This document shows, in pieces, positions 1-8,756 of a DNA stretch of 64,000 nt; positions within the stretch are counted from its first letter, which is position 1, and each line of letters opens with the position of its first letter. The notes beneath the pieces were generated by a model. That model was not told where the DNA came from and ran no database searches. It saw only the letters and a program-made list of their open reading frames with translations. The DNA comes from CAYRSS01 sp964426945 (lineage in GTDB: Bacteria > Planctomycetota > Phycisphaerae > UBA1845), in assembly GCA_964426945.1 (NCBI GenBank), contig CAYRSS010000012.1, forward strand, positions 36,955 to 100,954, in the 5' to 3' direction. The position numbers were made by a program, and so were the translations under genes.

Positions 1-2
1 TC

Positions 3-497
3 ACCATGGACTGTGACGAGCAGCACGAGCCCGCGCGCATCCCGGACTTCCTCACCGCCGCCGCGGACGACGACAGCGACATCATCAGCGGCACGCGCTA
101 CCCCCGCGGCTGGGACGCCGAAAACGTCGCCCCGTGGGATCGGCGCGAGATCAACCGACGCATCACGCTGATGATCAACGAGCGGCTCGGGCTGCCGATC
201 ACGGACGCCTTTTGTGGCTTTAAGGCTCACCGCGTGTCGGCCCTGCGTCAGCTTTGCCTGACGGAACCGGGCTACGCGATGCCGATGCAGTTCTGGGTTC
301 AGATCGCACGGCAGGGACTGCGCGTACGCGAGTTGCCCGTCGAACTGATCTACAACGACCCGACGCGGCACTTCGGCGGGCTGCTCGATGATCCGGCGAT
401 CCGGCTGAACCACTACATCGAGGTGTTCGAGGCCGAGCGCGCCCGTGTCGCCGCCTGCCAGACCCGGCGCTGCACGCCGCGGCAGGCGCTTCCCTGA
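3..497 (+). CDS. Glycosyltransferase family 2, C-terminal part (5' end outside window)
   Basis: The reading frame is open from the first complete codon, so the start lies upstream of the window. It begins in the GT-A signature 'TMDCDEQHEP', the Asp-x-Asp-like metal and nucleotide-sugar site followed by the Gln-His of dolichyl-phosphate-mannose-synthase-like GT2 enzymes. A 'DIISGTRYP' segment and 'DAFCGFKAHR', matching the family 'D..CGFR..R' acceptor-side motif, follow. The likely role is transfer of a sugar from an NDP- or lipid-linked donor; acceptor and donor cannot be read. The ATG at 6 is internal to the conserved core and should not be taken as the start. The next gene begins 11 bases after the stop, so the two are probably co-transcribed. 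The GT2 call is firm, the substrate unknown. Confidence 0.85.
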   Translation, partial: TMDCDEQHEPARIPDFLTAAADDDSDIISGTRYPRGWDAENVAPWDRREINRRITLMINERLGLPITDAFCGFKAHRVSALRQLCLTEPGYAMPMQFWVQIARQGLRVRELPVELIYNDPTRHFGGLLDDPAIRLNHYIEVFEAERARVAACQTRRCTPRQALP

Positions 498-508
498 TCG
501 ATCCGGCC

Positions 509-2095
509 ATGCTCGATTTTTCACTCGTGCGCACACCGCCCGGCGACGCCGATACGCTGGTGCTGCCCCCGCCGGTGGAACTCGCCCGCGCCGCCGCCGC
601 GGAGGCACGGCGCCTGGGCCGCTCGTCCACGCCAATCCTTCAGACCACGCTGGCCGAAGTCCGGAAGCACACGCGTGACCGGATCGCGGGCGATGCCTCG
701 CGGCCCGTCATTGTCACGGGGCACCAGCCGGGCTTCATGCACGCGGGTGTCTGGGCGAAGCACATCGTCGCGCAGCGGCTCGCCGACGCGATGGGCGGCG
801 TGGCGATCAACCTCGTGGTGGACAGCGACGCCCCCGCCGCCGGCCACCTCGCGATTCCCACCACCGCCCGCGGCGAGCTGGAGGTCGTAAACCTCCCCAT
901 CGACGGGGCTCGCCCCGGTCTGGCGTATGAGGAGTTCGCCCGATGGGATCCGGACCGGCTCTCGGCGTTCGGTCGGGAGGTACGCGGCGCGATGGGCGAC
1001 CGGTTTGAGCAGTCGATGATGCCCGCGTGGCTGGCTGCTTTTGCCGATGCGGCTGGGGACTGGGTGGCGCAGGCGATGGCGGCTCGACAGGCGGTCGAGG
1101 CGCGGTTCAGCGTCTCGGTGAAAGATGTCCGCATCAGCGAAGCCTGGTGTGGGGCGATGACCGCCGACCTTTTGCTGCGGGCGGGGGAGTTCCGCGCGGC
1201 GTACAACGCGAGCCTCGCCGACTACCGGCGTCGGCACCGGGTCCGCAGTGCCCAGCGGCCGATTCCCGACCTCGCCGTCGAGGGCAACGCCACCGAAACA
1301 CCGATCTGGGTCTACGCCGCCGGTCAGCCGCGCCGCAGGCTGTTCGTTGAGGAGCGCGCGGGCCTGCTCGGGCTCCGGGCGGAGCGGGAGCTGGTCGCGG
1401 AGGTTGCCCGGCGCGACATGGACGATCCCGCCGCAGCCCACGAGCGGCTCCGCCGGCTGGGCGTCAAACTCCGTCCGCGGGCGCTGGCCTTGACACTCTG
1501 GGCCCGGCTTGCGCTGGCGGACATCTTCATTCACGGCATCGGCGGCGCGAAGTACGATCGAATCACGGACGACATCATCCGGCGGCAATACGGGCTGGAT
1601 GCCCCGGTGATGGGATGCGTCTCGGCCACACTGCGATTGCCCTGGCTGCCCGCCGGCGGAATCACGCGGGACGAAGTCCGCTCACGGCGCCACGCCGTGC
1701 ATGACATCCGCTGTAATCCGGAGCGCCATGTATCGACGGACGCGCCGGAGCTCAGGCAGGCGGTCGCCGCGGTGGAGCGTGCGCTGAAGGCGGTCCGTAG
1801 ACAGTCCTCGGCCGCGGTGCCCGCCGATCAAACGGGAGCGCGACCGGCCGCCACGCGGAGTCCCCGCGGCGAGCGACGCCGGGCGTACCTGGCCCTTCGC
1901 GAGGCCCGGGCCGCGTTGCACAAGCTCGACCCGGAGTTGTTCCGTCGCGCCGCCGCACAGGCCGTGGAAGGCGAGCAGGCGCTTCGGCTCGCGGCGACGG
2001 CCACCGGACGAGAGTATTTCTTCGGGCTTTTTCCGGCTCATTCGTTGCAGCGGTTGCTTGATGCGCTTCCCGCCGCGGACGATTTTGCGTTATAG
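509..2095 (+). CDS. Conserved hypothetical protein with weak BshC-like features
   Basis: This 528-residue soluble protein has no signal peptide or membrane segment. Near residues 70-85 it carries 'VIVTGHQPGFMHAGVW', which recalls the 'GGQQAGLLTGPLY' motif of BshC, the cysteine-adding enzyme of bacillithiol synthesis. It is followed by 'INLVVDSDAP' where BshC has 'PIFWVAGEDHD'. Near residues 325-375 'RPRALALTLWARLALADIF..GIGGAKYD' resembles the BshC stretch 'RPLMQEFLIPTLAFIAGPGE..YW'. Length is close to BshC (about 540). The BshC glutamate/histidine pair is replaced here by Asp/Ala/Pro, so catalysis may differ. Low-complexity Arg/Ala-rich residues fill about 425-460. It starts 11 bases after the glycosyltransferase. 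Homology is inferred by eye; function is unknown. Confidence 0.6.
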   Translation: MLDFSLVRTPPGDADTLVLPPPVELARAAAAEARRLGRSSTPILQTTLAEVRKHTRDRIAGDASRPVIVTGHQPGFMHAGVWAKHIVAQRLADAMGGVAINLVVDSDAPAAGHLAIPTTARGELEVVNLPIDGARPGLAYEEFARWDPDRLSAFGREVRGAMGDRFEQSMMPAWLAAFADAAGDWVAQAMAARQAVEARFSVSVKDVRISEAWCGAMTADLLLRAGEFRAAYNASLADYRRRHRVRSAQRPIPDLAVEGNATETPIWVYAAGQPRRRLFVEERAGLLGLRAERELVAEVARRDMDDPAAAHERLRRLGVKLRPRALALTLWARLALADIFIHGIGGAKYDRITDDIIRRQYGLDAPVMGCVSATLRLPWLPAGGITRDEVRSRRHAVHDIRCNPERHVSTDAPELRQAVAAVERALKAVRRQSSAAVPADQTGARPAATRSPRGERRRAYLALREARAALHKLDPELFRRAAAQAVEGEQALRLAATATGREYFFGLFPAHSLQRLLDALPAADDFAL

Positions 2096-2161
2096 TGCGG
2101 CCCGGGCAGCCGCAGTGCGCGGCGACCCTCCGCAAGGATTTCGAGACAGGACGCAGGACTC

Positions 2162-2575
2162 ATGACCGACGACGCAAGCGGGCGCATCCAAATCGACTCA
2201 GACTGGAAGAAGGAAGCCCAGCGCGAGAAGGAGCGCCTTGCCGAAGCCGAGAAGGCGGCGGAGCAGGCCGGACCGGCGCAGGAGCGCGGACCCGCCGGCG
2301 CGGCCAACGTCCTCGACATCATCAACCTGCTGGCCACCAACGCCGCCATCGGGCTGGGCGGCTACCAGGCGCCGGACGGCCAGCGGATCCCCCCTGACCT
2401 GGCGATGGCCAAGTACCACATCGACCTGCTCGTCGTATTCGGCGAGAAGACGAAGGGCAACCTCTCCGAAGACGAGAAGAAGGTGCTCGACGGCGTGGTG
2501 CATGAGCTGCGTATGGCATTTGTGGAGATCGTGCAGCAGGTGCAGGCGGCCGCGACGAAGCCGCCCACGGCCTGA
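2162..2575 (+). CDS. DUF1844 domain protein
   Basis: A 137-residue protein. The first 45 residues are charged and probably flexible (Lys/Glu/Ala-rich). Residues about 48-130 match the DUF1844 pattern: 'LDIINLLATNAAIGLGGYQ', a short Pro/Asp linker, 'LAMAKYHIDLLVVFGEKTKGNLS' and 'VLDGVVHELRMAFVEIV'. The 'ID.L..L..KTKGNL' core is the family hallmark. The family is small, helical and of unknown biochemical role. The ATG follows 'CAGGAC' by a few bases and the gene precedes the rhomboid protease by 56 bases, so they may share a transcript. No catalytic residues can be proposed. Confidence 0.85.
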   Translation: MTDDASGRIQIDSDWKKEAQREKERLAEAEKAAEQAGPAQERGPAGAANVLDIINLLATNAAIGLGGYQAPDGQRIPPDLAMAKYHIDLLVVFGEKTKGNLSEDEKKVLDGVVHELRMAFVEIVQQVQAAATKPPTA

Positions 2576-2631
2576 CCGCCGTAACCCCGCCCCGCCGCGG
2601 CAGACCTGTCGGCCCCCGGACTGAGCCGGCC

Positions 2632-3843
2632 ATGCTGATCCTTCCCATCCGCACCGAGTCGCCGATCCGCCGGACCCCGGCGGTCAATTACGCGCTGGTT
2701 GTGATCAACATCGCGATCTTCGTCGCCGGATGGGTCGGGGCGGGCGGCCCGATGCTGCGGACCTTCCTCGAGGATCACTTCGTCTTCCGTTCGTCCGATC
2801 CCGCGCTGTTTCAGTTCATCGGCTACCAGTTCCTGCACGGCGACTTCTGGCACCTCGCCGGAAACATGCTGTTCCTCTGGGTCTTCGGCAACAGCGTCAA
2901 CGCGAAGATGGGCAACGGCCCCTACCTTCTGTTTTACATCGCGGGCGGGATTCTGGCGGCGTGGGGCTACGCCCTCATCAAGGCCGATCCCTTCTACATG
3001 ATCGGGGCGTCCGGCGCAATCGCCGCGGTGACCACGGCGTACCTGGCCCTCTTCCCGCGCAGCCGCGTGAAAGTGCTGATGTGGCTCTTCGTGTTCGTCC
3101 AGATTTACGAAGTGCCCGCGCTGATTCTCATCACGGCGAAGATCATCATCTGGGACGACCTGGTCGTGCCACGCCTGGCCGACAGCCACTCCGGTGTCGC
3201 CAGCGGCGCCCACCTGGCGGGGTACTTCTTCGGCTTCCTGTTCGCCATGTCGATGCTCTGGCTCCGGGCCCTGCCGCGGGACCAGTTCGACATGCTGGCC
3301 CTGTGGAAGCGCTGGGGACAGCGTCGGGCCATGCGCCGCGCGATGAGCGATCCGGAAGCGGCGGCCCGCGCCCGCTTCGGGAGTGTCGGCCGGGCCCGGC
3401 CGCTGGAAGGGCCCCAGCGGCAGGAGGCCGAGCACGCCATGGACCGGGCCACCGAGCAGCGCCTCCGAATCAGCGAGGCCCTCTCCTCCGGACGGACGGC
3501 GGAGGCCGCCGACCTCTATGCCCGGCTGGCCGCGGACGACCCCAGCCAGTGCCTCGCCGAGCGGCAGCAGCTCCAGATCGCCCGCGAGTTCTACGGCAGC
3601 CGCCGGTTTCCGCAGGCGGCCGCGGCGTTCGATCGGTTCCTCGCCTGCTATCCGAATTCGCCGGAAGCGCCGTCTGTGCGCCTGCTGATTGGGATCATCT
3701 ACGCAAGGGATTTGCGTCGATATGAAGAAGCGGATAAACACCTGACCGGTTCGCTCGGCGAGCTGTCCGAGCCGCAGCGACGCGACCAGTGCCTGTCGTG
3801 GCTGGCGGAGGTCCGTGCGGCGCTCGGGCGTCCCGCTCCGTAG
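2632..3843 (+). CDS. Rhomboid family intramembrane serine protease with C-terminal TPR-like region
   Basis: A 403-residue polytopic membrane protein. The N-terminus 'LPIRTESPIRRTPAVNYALVVINIAIF' leads into about six hydrophobic segments. Rhomboid landmarks are present: 'FLHGDFWHLAGNMLFLWVFG', the nucleophile motif GASG with Ser127, and the general-base helix 'SGAHLAGYFFGF' with His194. Together they form the Ser/His dyad that cleaves transmembrane helices inside the bilayer. From about residue 240 the protein is soluble and helical, with 'AADLYARLAADDPSQ' and 'AAAAFDRFLACYPNSPEAPSVRLLIG' reading like tetratricopeptide repeats, a probable protein-binding appendage. Substrates cannot be inferred. 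Its position after the DUF1844 gene suggests an operon. Confidence 0.92.
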   Translation: MLILPIRTESPIRRTPAVNYALVVINIAIFVAGWVGAGGPMLRTFLEDHFVFRSSDPALFQFIGYQFLHGDFWHLAGNMLFLWVFGNSVNAKMGNGPYLLFYIAGGILAAWGYALIKADPFYMIGASGAIAAVTTAYLALFPRSRVKVLMWLFVFVQIYEVPALILITAKIIIWDDLVVPRLADSHSGVASGAHLAGYFFGFLFAMSMLWLRALPRDQFDMLALWKRWGQRRAMRRAMSDPEAAARARFGSVGRARPLEGPQRQEAEHAMDRATEQRLRISEALSSGRTAEAADLYARLAADDPSQCLAERQQLQIAREFYGSRRFPQAAAAFDRFLACYPNSPEAPSVRLLIGIIYARDLRRYEEADKHLTGSLGELSEPQRRDQCLSWLAEVRAALGRPAP

Positions 3844-3882
3844 ACCTGCCGCCCGGAACCGCTAAAGGCCAACCCAGGGGGA

Positions 3883-4752
3883 GTGCGTCCCATTTCCGAG
3901 CTTGCATTCGTCAACGGTGAGTTCAGCCCCATCGGCGAGGCGCGAGTCAGCGTCGAGGACCGGGGGTTTCAGTTCGGCGATGGTGTGTACGAGGTGCTCG
4001 TGGCCGGCGAGCACGGTGTCTTTCTGCTGGATGAGCACCTGCGCCGGCTGAAGCGCAGCGCCGCGGCGGTGGGCATCCAATACGACTTCGAACGCCGGCC
4101 GCTCAAACCGGTCATCTTTGAGGGGCTTCAGCGCTGCGGCCTGAGCCCGGCGATGATCTACATCCAGCTCACCCGCGGCGCGGCCCCCCGCCACCACGTA
4201 GTGCCTGACACCATCGAGCCGACGATCGTGCTCACCTGGCGCCGCCGCAACCTGCTGCCCGAGGCCGACCGGGCCGCCGGCGTCCGCGTGATCACCACGA
4301 AGGACATCCGCTGGGATCACTGCTTCATCAAGGCGATCACGCTGCTGCCGAACGTCATGGCCAAGACCGAGGCTTATCGCCGCGGATGCTTCGACGCGCT
4401 TTTCGTCGATGACAAGGGCGAAGTGAAGGAGAGCACGACGGCGAATGTCTTCGTCGTCCGCAACGGCAAGGTCCGCATCCCGCCGCGCAACGAGTCGATT
4501 CTTCACGGCATCACCCAGGGCTTCGTCATCGACTGCGCCCGCAACATCGGCGTGGACCTGCAGGAAACCCGCATCGACCAGGAAGAACTCCGCAGCGCCG
4601 ACGAAGTCTTCCTTTCGAGCACGACGATCGAGGTGCTGTCCGTCACCAGCATTGACGACCGCCCCGTCGCCGACGGCAAGCCCGGTCCGGTATCCCGCCG
4701 CCTCTTCGAAGAGTTCTGCCGGCGCATCCCCGAACACAGCACGCGCGGCTGA
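3883..4752 (+). CDS. dat: Class IV PLP aminotransferase, D-amino-acid transaminase type
   Basis: A 289-residue fold-type IV aminotransferase. It has 'FVNGEFSPIGEARVSVEDRGFQFGDGVYE', the usual N-terminal motif, and 'DIRWDHCFIKAITLLPNVMAK', which matches the D-alanine aminotransferase segment carrying the PLP-binding lysine ('RW..C.IK..NLL.NVLAK'). 'KESTTANVFVV' and 'STTIEVLSVTSID' complete the cofactor phosphate-binding loops. D-amino-acid transaminases exchange D-alanine and D-glutamate for peptidoglycan; a branched-chain or 4-amino-4-deoxychorismate lyase activity is less likely given the lysine-region motif. The start is the GTG preceded by a purine-rich AGGGGG only one base away, so translation initiation is not textbook. 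It ends just before a palindromic repeat. Confidence 0.86.
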   Translation: MRPISELAFVNGEFSPIGEARVSVEDRGFQFGDGVYEVLVAGEHGVFLLDEHLRRLKRSAAAVGIQYDFERRPLKPVIFEGLQRCGLSPAMIYIQLTRGAAPRHHVVPDTIEPTIVLTWRRRNLLPEADRAAGVRVITTKDIRWDHCFIKAITLLPNVMAKTEAYRRGCFDALFVDDKGEVKESTTANVFVVRNGKVRIPPRNESILHGITQGFVIDCARNIGVDLQETRIDQEELRSADEVFLSSTTIEVLSVTSIDDRPVADGKPGPVSRRLFEEFCRRIPEHSTRG

Positions 4753-4775
4753 TCGCCGGCGCGTCCCATAAGAGT

Positions 4776-4866
4776 CCGTTGAAAAAGGGGGCAGGCGCCG
4801 CCTGAATCGCCCATCACGGAGAGGGGACGCGAGTTGACGCCGGAGCCAGACCCCCTTCCTCAACGG
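4776..4866. repeat. REP/MITE-like imperfect palindrome
   Basis: The left arm reads CCGTTGAAAAAGGGGGCAGG and the right arm, on the complementary strand, CCGTTGAGGAAGGGGGTCTG. They enclose a non-coding core of about 40 bases. It sits between the dat stop and the receiver gene and overlaps no gene. The arm composition resembles short palindromic elements mobilised by REP-associated tyrosine transposases; a remnant of such a transposase lies at 39374-39799. Only one clear copy is seen in this window. Confidence 0.6.
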
Positions 4867-4980
4867 GCAGGCAACTCCGTCGCCACCTCCTGATTCGAGC
4901 CGTCATCGGTCCCAGCCGATACCGCGGTGGATCGCCGCCCGTCGTCGGGCAGGCGAAGACCTCGGTCGGAGGCCTGTCCG

Positions 4981-5394
4981 GTGAGAATCGCGCTGGTGGA
5001 TGGCTCGGCTGCGTCGCGCGGCCTGCTGCGGACGCTGCTGCAACGGCTGGGGCACGCCGACATCGTCGAGATGCGCACCGGCTCGGAGGCCCTCACGCGC
5101 CTGGAGCAGGCGCCGTTCGACCTGGTGTTCGTCGACGAGTCGCTCCCCGAGATGGACGGCCTGACGTGCGTCCGGCGGATCCGGGCGCTGGGAGGCTCGC
5201 CGCGGCTGGTGCTGTGCCTCGCCGAAGCGACGAAGTCTGTCGTGGTGGAGGCCGTCCGCGCGGGCGCGAATCACTACCTCGTGAAGCCCGTGACGATGGA
5301 AGCGCTGACTGACCGGCTCGGCCGGCTCGCCTGGCCGGCGTGCGCCCCGCTCCCGGCGACCGCTGGCCTGCGGGCCGTGGCGCAGCCGTCCTGA
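4981..5394 (+). CDS. Single-domain response regulator (receiver domain)
   Basis: About 137 residues from the GTG at 4981, which is preceded at ideal distance (8 bases) by GGAGG; a GTG at 4927 would add 18 Arg-rich residues and is less likely. The protein is one CheY-like receiver: 'IALVDGS' supplies an acidic residue (one Asp rather than the usual pair), 'DLVFVDESLPEMDG' the phospho-acceptor Asp, and 'HYLVKPVTMEAL' the conserved Lys-Pro. There is no output domain, so it probably acts by protein-protein contact or phosphotransfer. No histidine kinase is adjacent. The missing second acidic residue in the first loop may weaken Mg2+ binding. Confidence 0.85.
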   Translation: MRIALVDGSAASRGLLRTLLQRLGHADIVEMRTGSEALTRLEQAPFDLVFVDESLPEMDGLTCVRRIRALGGSPRLVLCLAEATKSVVVEAVRAGANHYLVKPVTMEALTDRLGRLAWPACAPLPATAGLRAVAQPS

Positions 5395-5441
5395 GCGGGC
5401 TCCCTGCTCGAGCCGGGAAGGCTGTCTCGAAGTGAACCAAA

Positions 5442-5484
5442 ACCGCCCGCCTGCCCCGGGGTTTCCCCGAAGCGGGCGGGCGGT
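5442..5484 (-). terminator. Rho-independent terminator, probably bidirectional
   Basis: ACCGCCCGCC pairs with GGCGGGCGGT around a core that includes a CCCCGGGG/CCCCG inner helix. On the minus strand the hairpin is followed by TTTTGG, placing it 28 bases beyond the protease stop; on the plus strand it is followed by GTGTTT, so it may also stop the receiver transcript. Confidence 0.75.
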
Positions 5485-5511
5485 GTGTTTCGTGGACCGC
5501 GGCGCGGCGCG

Positions 5512-7881
5512 TCAGTCGCAGGCGTCGCAGGTCGTGCCGCCGCCGAGGAAGCTCGCCGTGCCGAAGCGCGTGTCCGGCAGGCCGTTGCGCGTGCCGCTGC
5601 CGTCCATCCAGTCGGGAAGGGTTTCGCAGAGCCCGATGTAGGCCGAGACGAACCCGCGATCGCCGGCGTTGATTACGCCGTTCCCGTCGAGGTCGTAGCG
5701 GCAGACGCTCACCGCGTCACTTTGCCCCACCGCCGCGGAGATGAAACCCCGGTCGGCGGCGTTCACGAAGCCGTTGCCATCCGCGTCGCCATAGCAACCG
5801 GTGAAGCTGCCGGGCAGATGCTGGGCGACGTCGCAGACGAACGGCGTGCAGGCTTCCTCGCTCGCAACCAGCGCACAGCCCTGCGGCGTGCAGCAGGCGC
5901 CCTCGCAGGTGTTCTGGAAGACGCAGCCGCTGCCCGGATCGCAACTGTCGGCCGTGCACGCGTCCATGTCGTCACAGGTCAGTGGTGTCCCGACGACGCA
6001 GCCGCCGTGGGCATTGCACGTCTCAACCCCGTCGCACGCGTTGCCGTTGCTGCAGGCGCCGTCGGACGTGCACTCGCACGGATCGCACGATCCGCCGCAG
6101 TCGATGCGCTCCTCGTCCTGATTCAGGATGCCGTCATCACATGTGGCGAGCGCGACAGCGTGGAGGTGGATGTCGTCGATGAACCAGTCGTCCTGGTCAA
6201 TCTCGAACGATTCCCTCATGCGGAACCGCAGCCGGAAGCCCGTGTGGTACGCGGTTTCGGGGAAGTAGTCGATGTACATGTGGGTGAACTGCGTCGTGCT
6301 GCTGGGCACATTCGCAAACTGGGCGTCGATGATCGTCCATTCGCCCAGTGAGTCGAAGTACTCGACGAATAGGTTGTTACCCGGCTCGGGCGCGTCGCCA
6401 CCACCCTGCTTCTGCCAGTAGTACTCGAGCACCAGCGTGCCGATATCCAGACCCGACGTGTCGATGATCGCGGAGGTGAGGGCGTCGCCGCTGACGCTGT
6501 TGCCTGCGAGGTTGAGCGAGTAGGGCAGGCTCGGCTCGTTGTTGCCGAAAAGGCTGACTTCCGGGCCGAGGATCGCGGTCCACTTCGTCGCGCTGATCGT
6601 GGTCGTCGGGAACGTCTCGATCAGCGGCAGTGTCGTCGTACCGCTCTGGTCGCCGAGCAGGGGCTGCAGACAGGTGACGCTGTCGCGGAACGTGCCGATT
6701 TCGGGAATCGTGAACGCCGGGTGGAATCGGTTCGCGCCCGTGATGCCGTCGTTCATTGTGTACGACGTGGCCGGCGTGCCGCCGTTGCAGGCGCAGTGAT
6801 CCGCACCCCAGTTGTGGCCCAGCTCGTGCGCGGTCACGTCCGTCGTGTGGATCCAGCTGGGCATGAAGTTGAAGCTGGCCAGGTGGAGCGGATAGTCCGA
6901 CTCGACCACGCTGTAGCCCAGGCCGGTGAAGATGTTGCTGCACACCGACGAGTCGTGCGCGCCGCCGATGAACGGCGAAGCCAGGTCGCGACCGGCCAGC
7001 AGGTGAGCCACATCGCGCGGGATGTTCTGGTGGAAGCTCTGCCACTGCGTCTTGAACTGGCTCAGCAGCGTGCCCGCGCTGAACGTCGTGTACGGCGCAT
7101 CAGTCGTGCGCAGGATGATCGCGCTGATCTGCATGCGGATGTCGACGTCGCGCTCATACTGGATGTTGATCGTGTTGACGATGGCGTTGATGCGGTCCTC
7201 GGTACCCGGCGTGCCGTAGCGCGAGACGAACTCGAAGTCGGTGTCGATCGCCAGTTCGGACAGGCAGGTACCTGTCACGCAGGCGGGCTCCGTGCCGCGC
7301 AGGCCGATGGGAAGCTCCTCGCCAAGCCCCGAGAAGCTGTCGCGCTCCAGATGGCACTGCCCCTCGACGGGCGTCGCGACATCCTCCCGCCGGTACATGA
7401 CGTGAAGGTCTGCATCGGCACCCGGAAACCGTGAAGTGATCGGCTCGACCCAGTACTCCTCCCCCGCCGACGTGAACAGGCGCGCCACCAGCCCGCCGTC
7501 GATCAGCGAAGCCGCGATGACGCTGCCGGGATCGTCCACGATTTCCCCGCGCAGAGTTCGCTCGGGAGCGGGCGGTACATCCTCGTAGACGTCGCCGCCG
7601 AGGTGCTTGATCAGTCGGTAGCCCGGCGCCCGCACGGAGTGCGGGTGCAGGCGTACCATGAGGCTGGCCTCGCCGAACGGAAGCCCCAGGTCGAAATCCT
7701 CGGGCTGCTCCGGGAGGTTCAACCCGACGAGTTCGCCACCGGTGAGGTTGAACGCCGCGCGGACGTCGTGGAGGCCTGGCGCAGCGCCATCCGCAGCCGC
7801 GGGCTGTGCCGGGACGAAACTCGCGGCGAGCAGGGCCAGCGCCCACGCTGCACGCGACGGAACCGCCATCAACTTGGACAT
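5512..7881 (-). CDS. Secreted metzincin metalloprotease with dockerin-like C-terminus
   Basis: About 789 residues from the ATG at 7881, chosen because GGGGAAAGAG lies about 8 bases upstream and a signal peptide follows ('AWALALLAASFVPAQPAAADG'); the frame is open further upstream but looks non-coding. After a roughly 170-residue pro-region comes a metzincin zinc site HELGHNWGADH (residues 352-362, HExxHxxGxxH) with 'SYTMNDG' as probable Met-turn, most like reprolysin/ADAM peptidases. A lectin- or MAM-like segment follows, then Cys-rich repeats ('DCGGSCDPC', 'CDGVETC'). The end is a GACC motif, two EF-hand-like loops ('DADGNGFVNAAD', 'DLDGNGVINAGD') and a tail ending Cys-Asp-stop. It is divergent from the giant gene at 8757, which carries the same end module. 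Likely an exported, zymogen-type Zn2+ protease; substrate unknown. Confidence 0.88.
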   Translation of the reverse strand: MSKLMAVPSRAAWALALLAASFVPAQPAAADGAAPGLHDVRAAFNLTGGELVGLNLPEQPEDFDLGLPFGEASLMVRLHPHSVRAPGYRLIKHLGGDVYEDVPPAPERTLRGEIVDDPGSVIAASLIDGGLVARLFTSAGEEYWVEPITSRFPGADADLHVMYRREDVATPVEGQCHLERDSFSGLGEELPIGLRGTEPACVTGTCLSELAIDTDFEFVSRYGTPGTEDRINAIVNTINIQYERDVDIRMQISAIILRTTDAPYTTFSAGTLLSQFKTQWQSFHQNIPRDVAHLLAGRDLASPFIGGAHDSSVCSNIFTGLGYSVVESDYPLHLASFNFMPSWIHTTDVTAHELGHNWGADHCACNGGTPATSYTMNDGITGANRFHPAFTIPEIGTFRDSVTCLQPLLGDQSGTTTLPLIETFPTTTISATKWTAILGPEVSLFGNNEPSLPYSLNLAGNSVSGDALTSAIIDTSGLDIGTLVLEYYWQKQGGGDAPEPGNNLFVEYFDSLGEWTIIDAQFANVPSSTTQFTHMYIDYFPETAYHTGFRLRFRMRESFEIDQDDWFIDDIHLHAVALATCDDGILNQDEERIDCGGSCDPCECTSDGACSNGNACDGVETCNAHGGCVVGTPLTCDDMDACTADSCDPGSGCVFQNTCEGACCTPQGCALVASEEACTPFVCDVAQHLPGSFTGCYGDADGNGFVNAADRGFISAAVGQSDAVSVCRYDLDGNGVINAGDRGFVSAYIGLCETLPDWMDGSGTRNGLPDTRFGTASFLGGGTTCDACD

Positions 7882-8756
7882 GTGCGTCACTCTTTCCCCC
7901 ATCGCGCGGCACGCGGGCCTGGTGATCCGGCCGGACGGCGTGACAACGCGGCTTCCCGTGCGGCCGCCGGGCGAGTTCCAGCGGCGCGCACCGGTGATTC
8001 TAGCCCGCCACCCGCGCGATCCGAATCGCGAGCGCAATTCTCGGGCGGCGTATTCGATCGGCCCCCTCAGATCCGTCCGCACGTCGCGATCGGCAGCGCA
8101 GCTACGCCTGCCCCATCGTGACGAGGACGGCCTCCCCCAAGTCTTGCCCAGTATCCCAGAACGCTGGGCGGGATGCAAGGTGAGAGAGCCTGACTCGATG
8201 GCAGGCGTCCTCTGGCGGGGTTTCCGCGGTGCGATAAGCTGATTGAAGCCGTGCCGCGATCGACCGACGGCACGACGCACGTAAAACCTTGTTCCGAAAG
8301 CACTTGCCTTGAGGCAGACCAAGTCCGATCGCGCCGGCCGCGCCTGGCTACCCACCCTCGAGGGCACGCCAGTCGCCGTAAGCCAGGTGGATCCGTCCGC
8401 CGGCAGCGGACTATTTCCATTTTCAGGCACACTGTTGCAGCGGCGTTGCGCTCGTGGTACGATGCCGTTTTGCGGTCGAATGGAGGGAGGGGGTTTCCCG
8501 GACGTCCCCCGGCGTCCAGACCTGCCTGCGTCGGCACCTGACCGACGCCTTTTGACCGCTCGGTAGCCACAGGGGCATGAATGGGCGACCAAGGGTCGTC
8601 CAAGGTGGGGCCGAACTCGCGCGATTCTCCCCCGGCCGGGCACAAGCTGCCGGCCGTCACCGCCCTGTCCCAGACAAGTTCGCAGAGATGACAGGCACCC
8701 CGCCGGCGTCGACGGGGATGCTGCGGTCATTGGCTCACGTTGTGAGGGTTGGTTTG
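7882..8756. other. Divergent intergenic region, no gene seen
   Basis: These 875 bases separate two divergently transcribed secreted-protein genes and should hold both promoters. No convincing ORF or RNA fold was recognised. A short inverted repeat GTGCCG...CGGCAC occurs near 8250-8272. The open frames crossing it are extensions of neighbouring genes with no protein-like features. Confidence 0.5.

Noticed and set aside
8560..8700. Possible cyclic di-GMP riboswitch upstream of the giant gene
   Set aside because: CACAGGGGCATGAATGGG resembles part of the GEMM core, but the second conserved stem and GGTAGC receptor segment do not fall in place.
7882..8730. N-terminal extension of the metzincin frame up to 8730
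   Set aside because: It places 283 Arg/Gly/Ser-rich residues before a clear signal peptide, and the ATG at 7881 has a good ribosome site.
8688..8756. Upstream starts for the giant protein (8577, 8688)
   Set aside because: They would bury the signal peptide; 8757 has a purine-rich site at correct distance.
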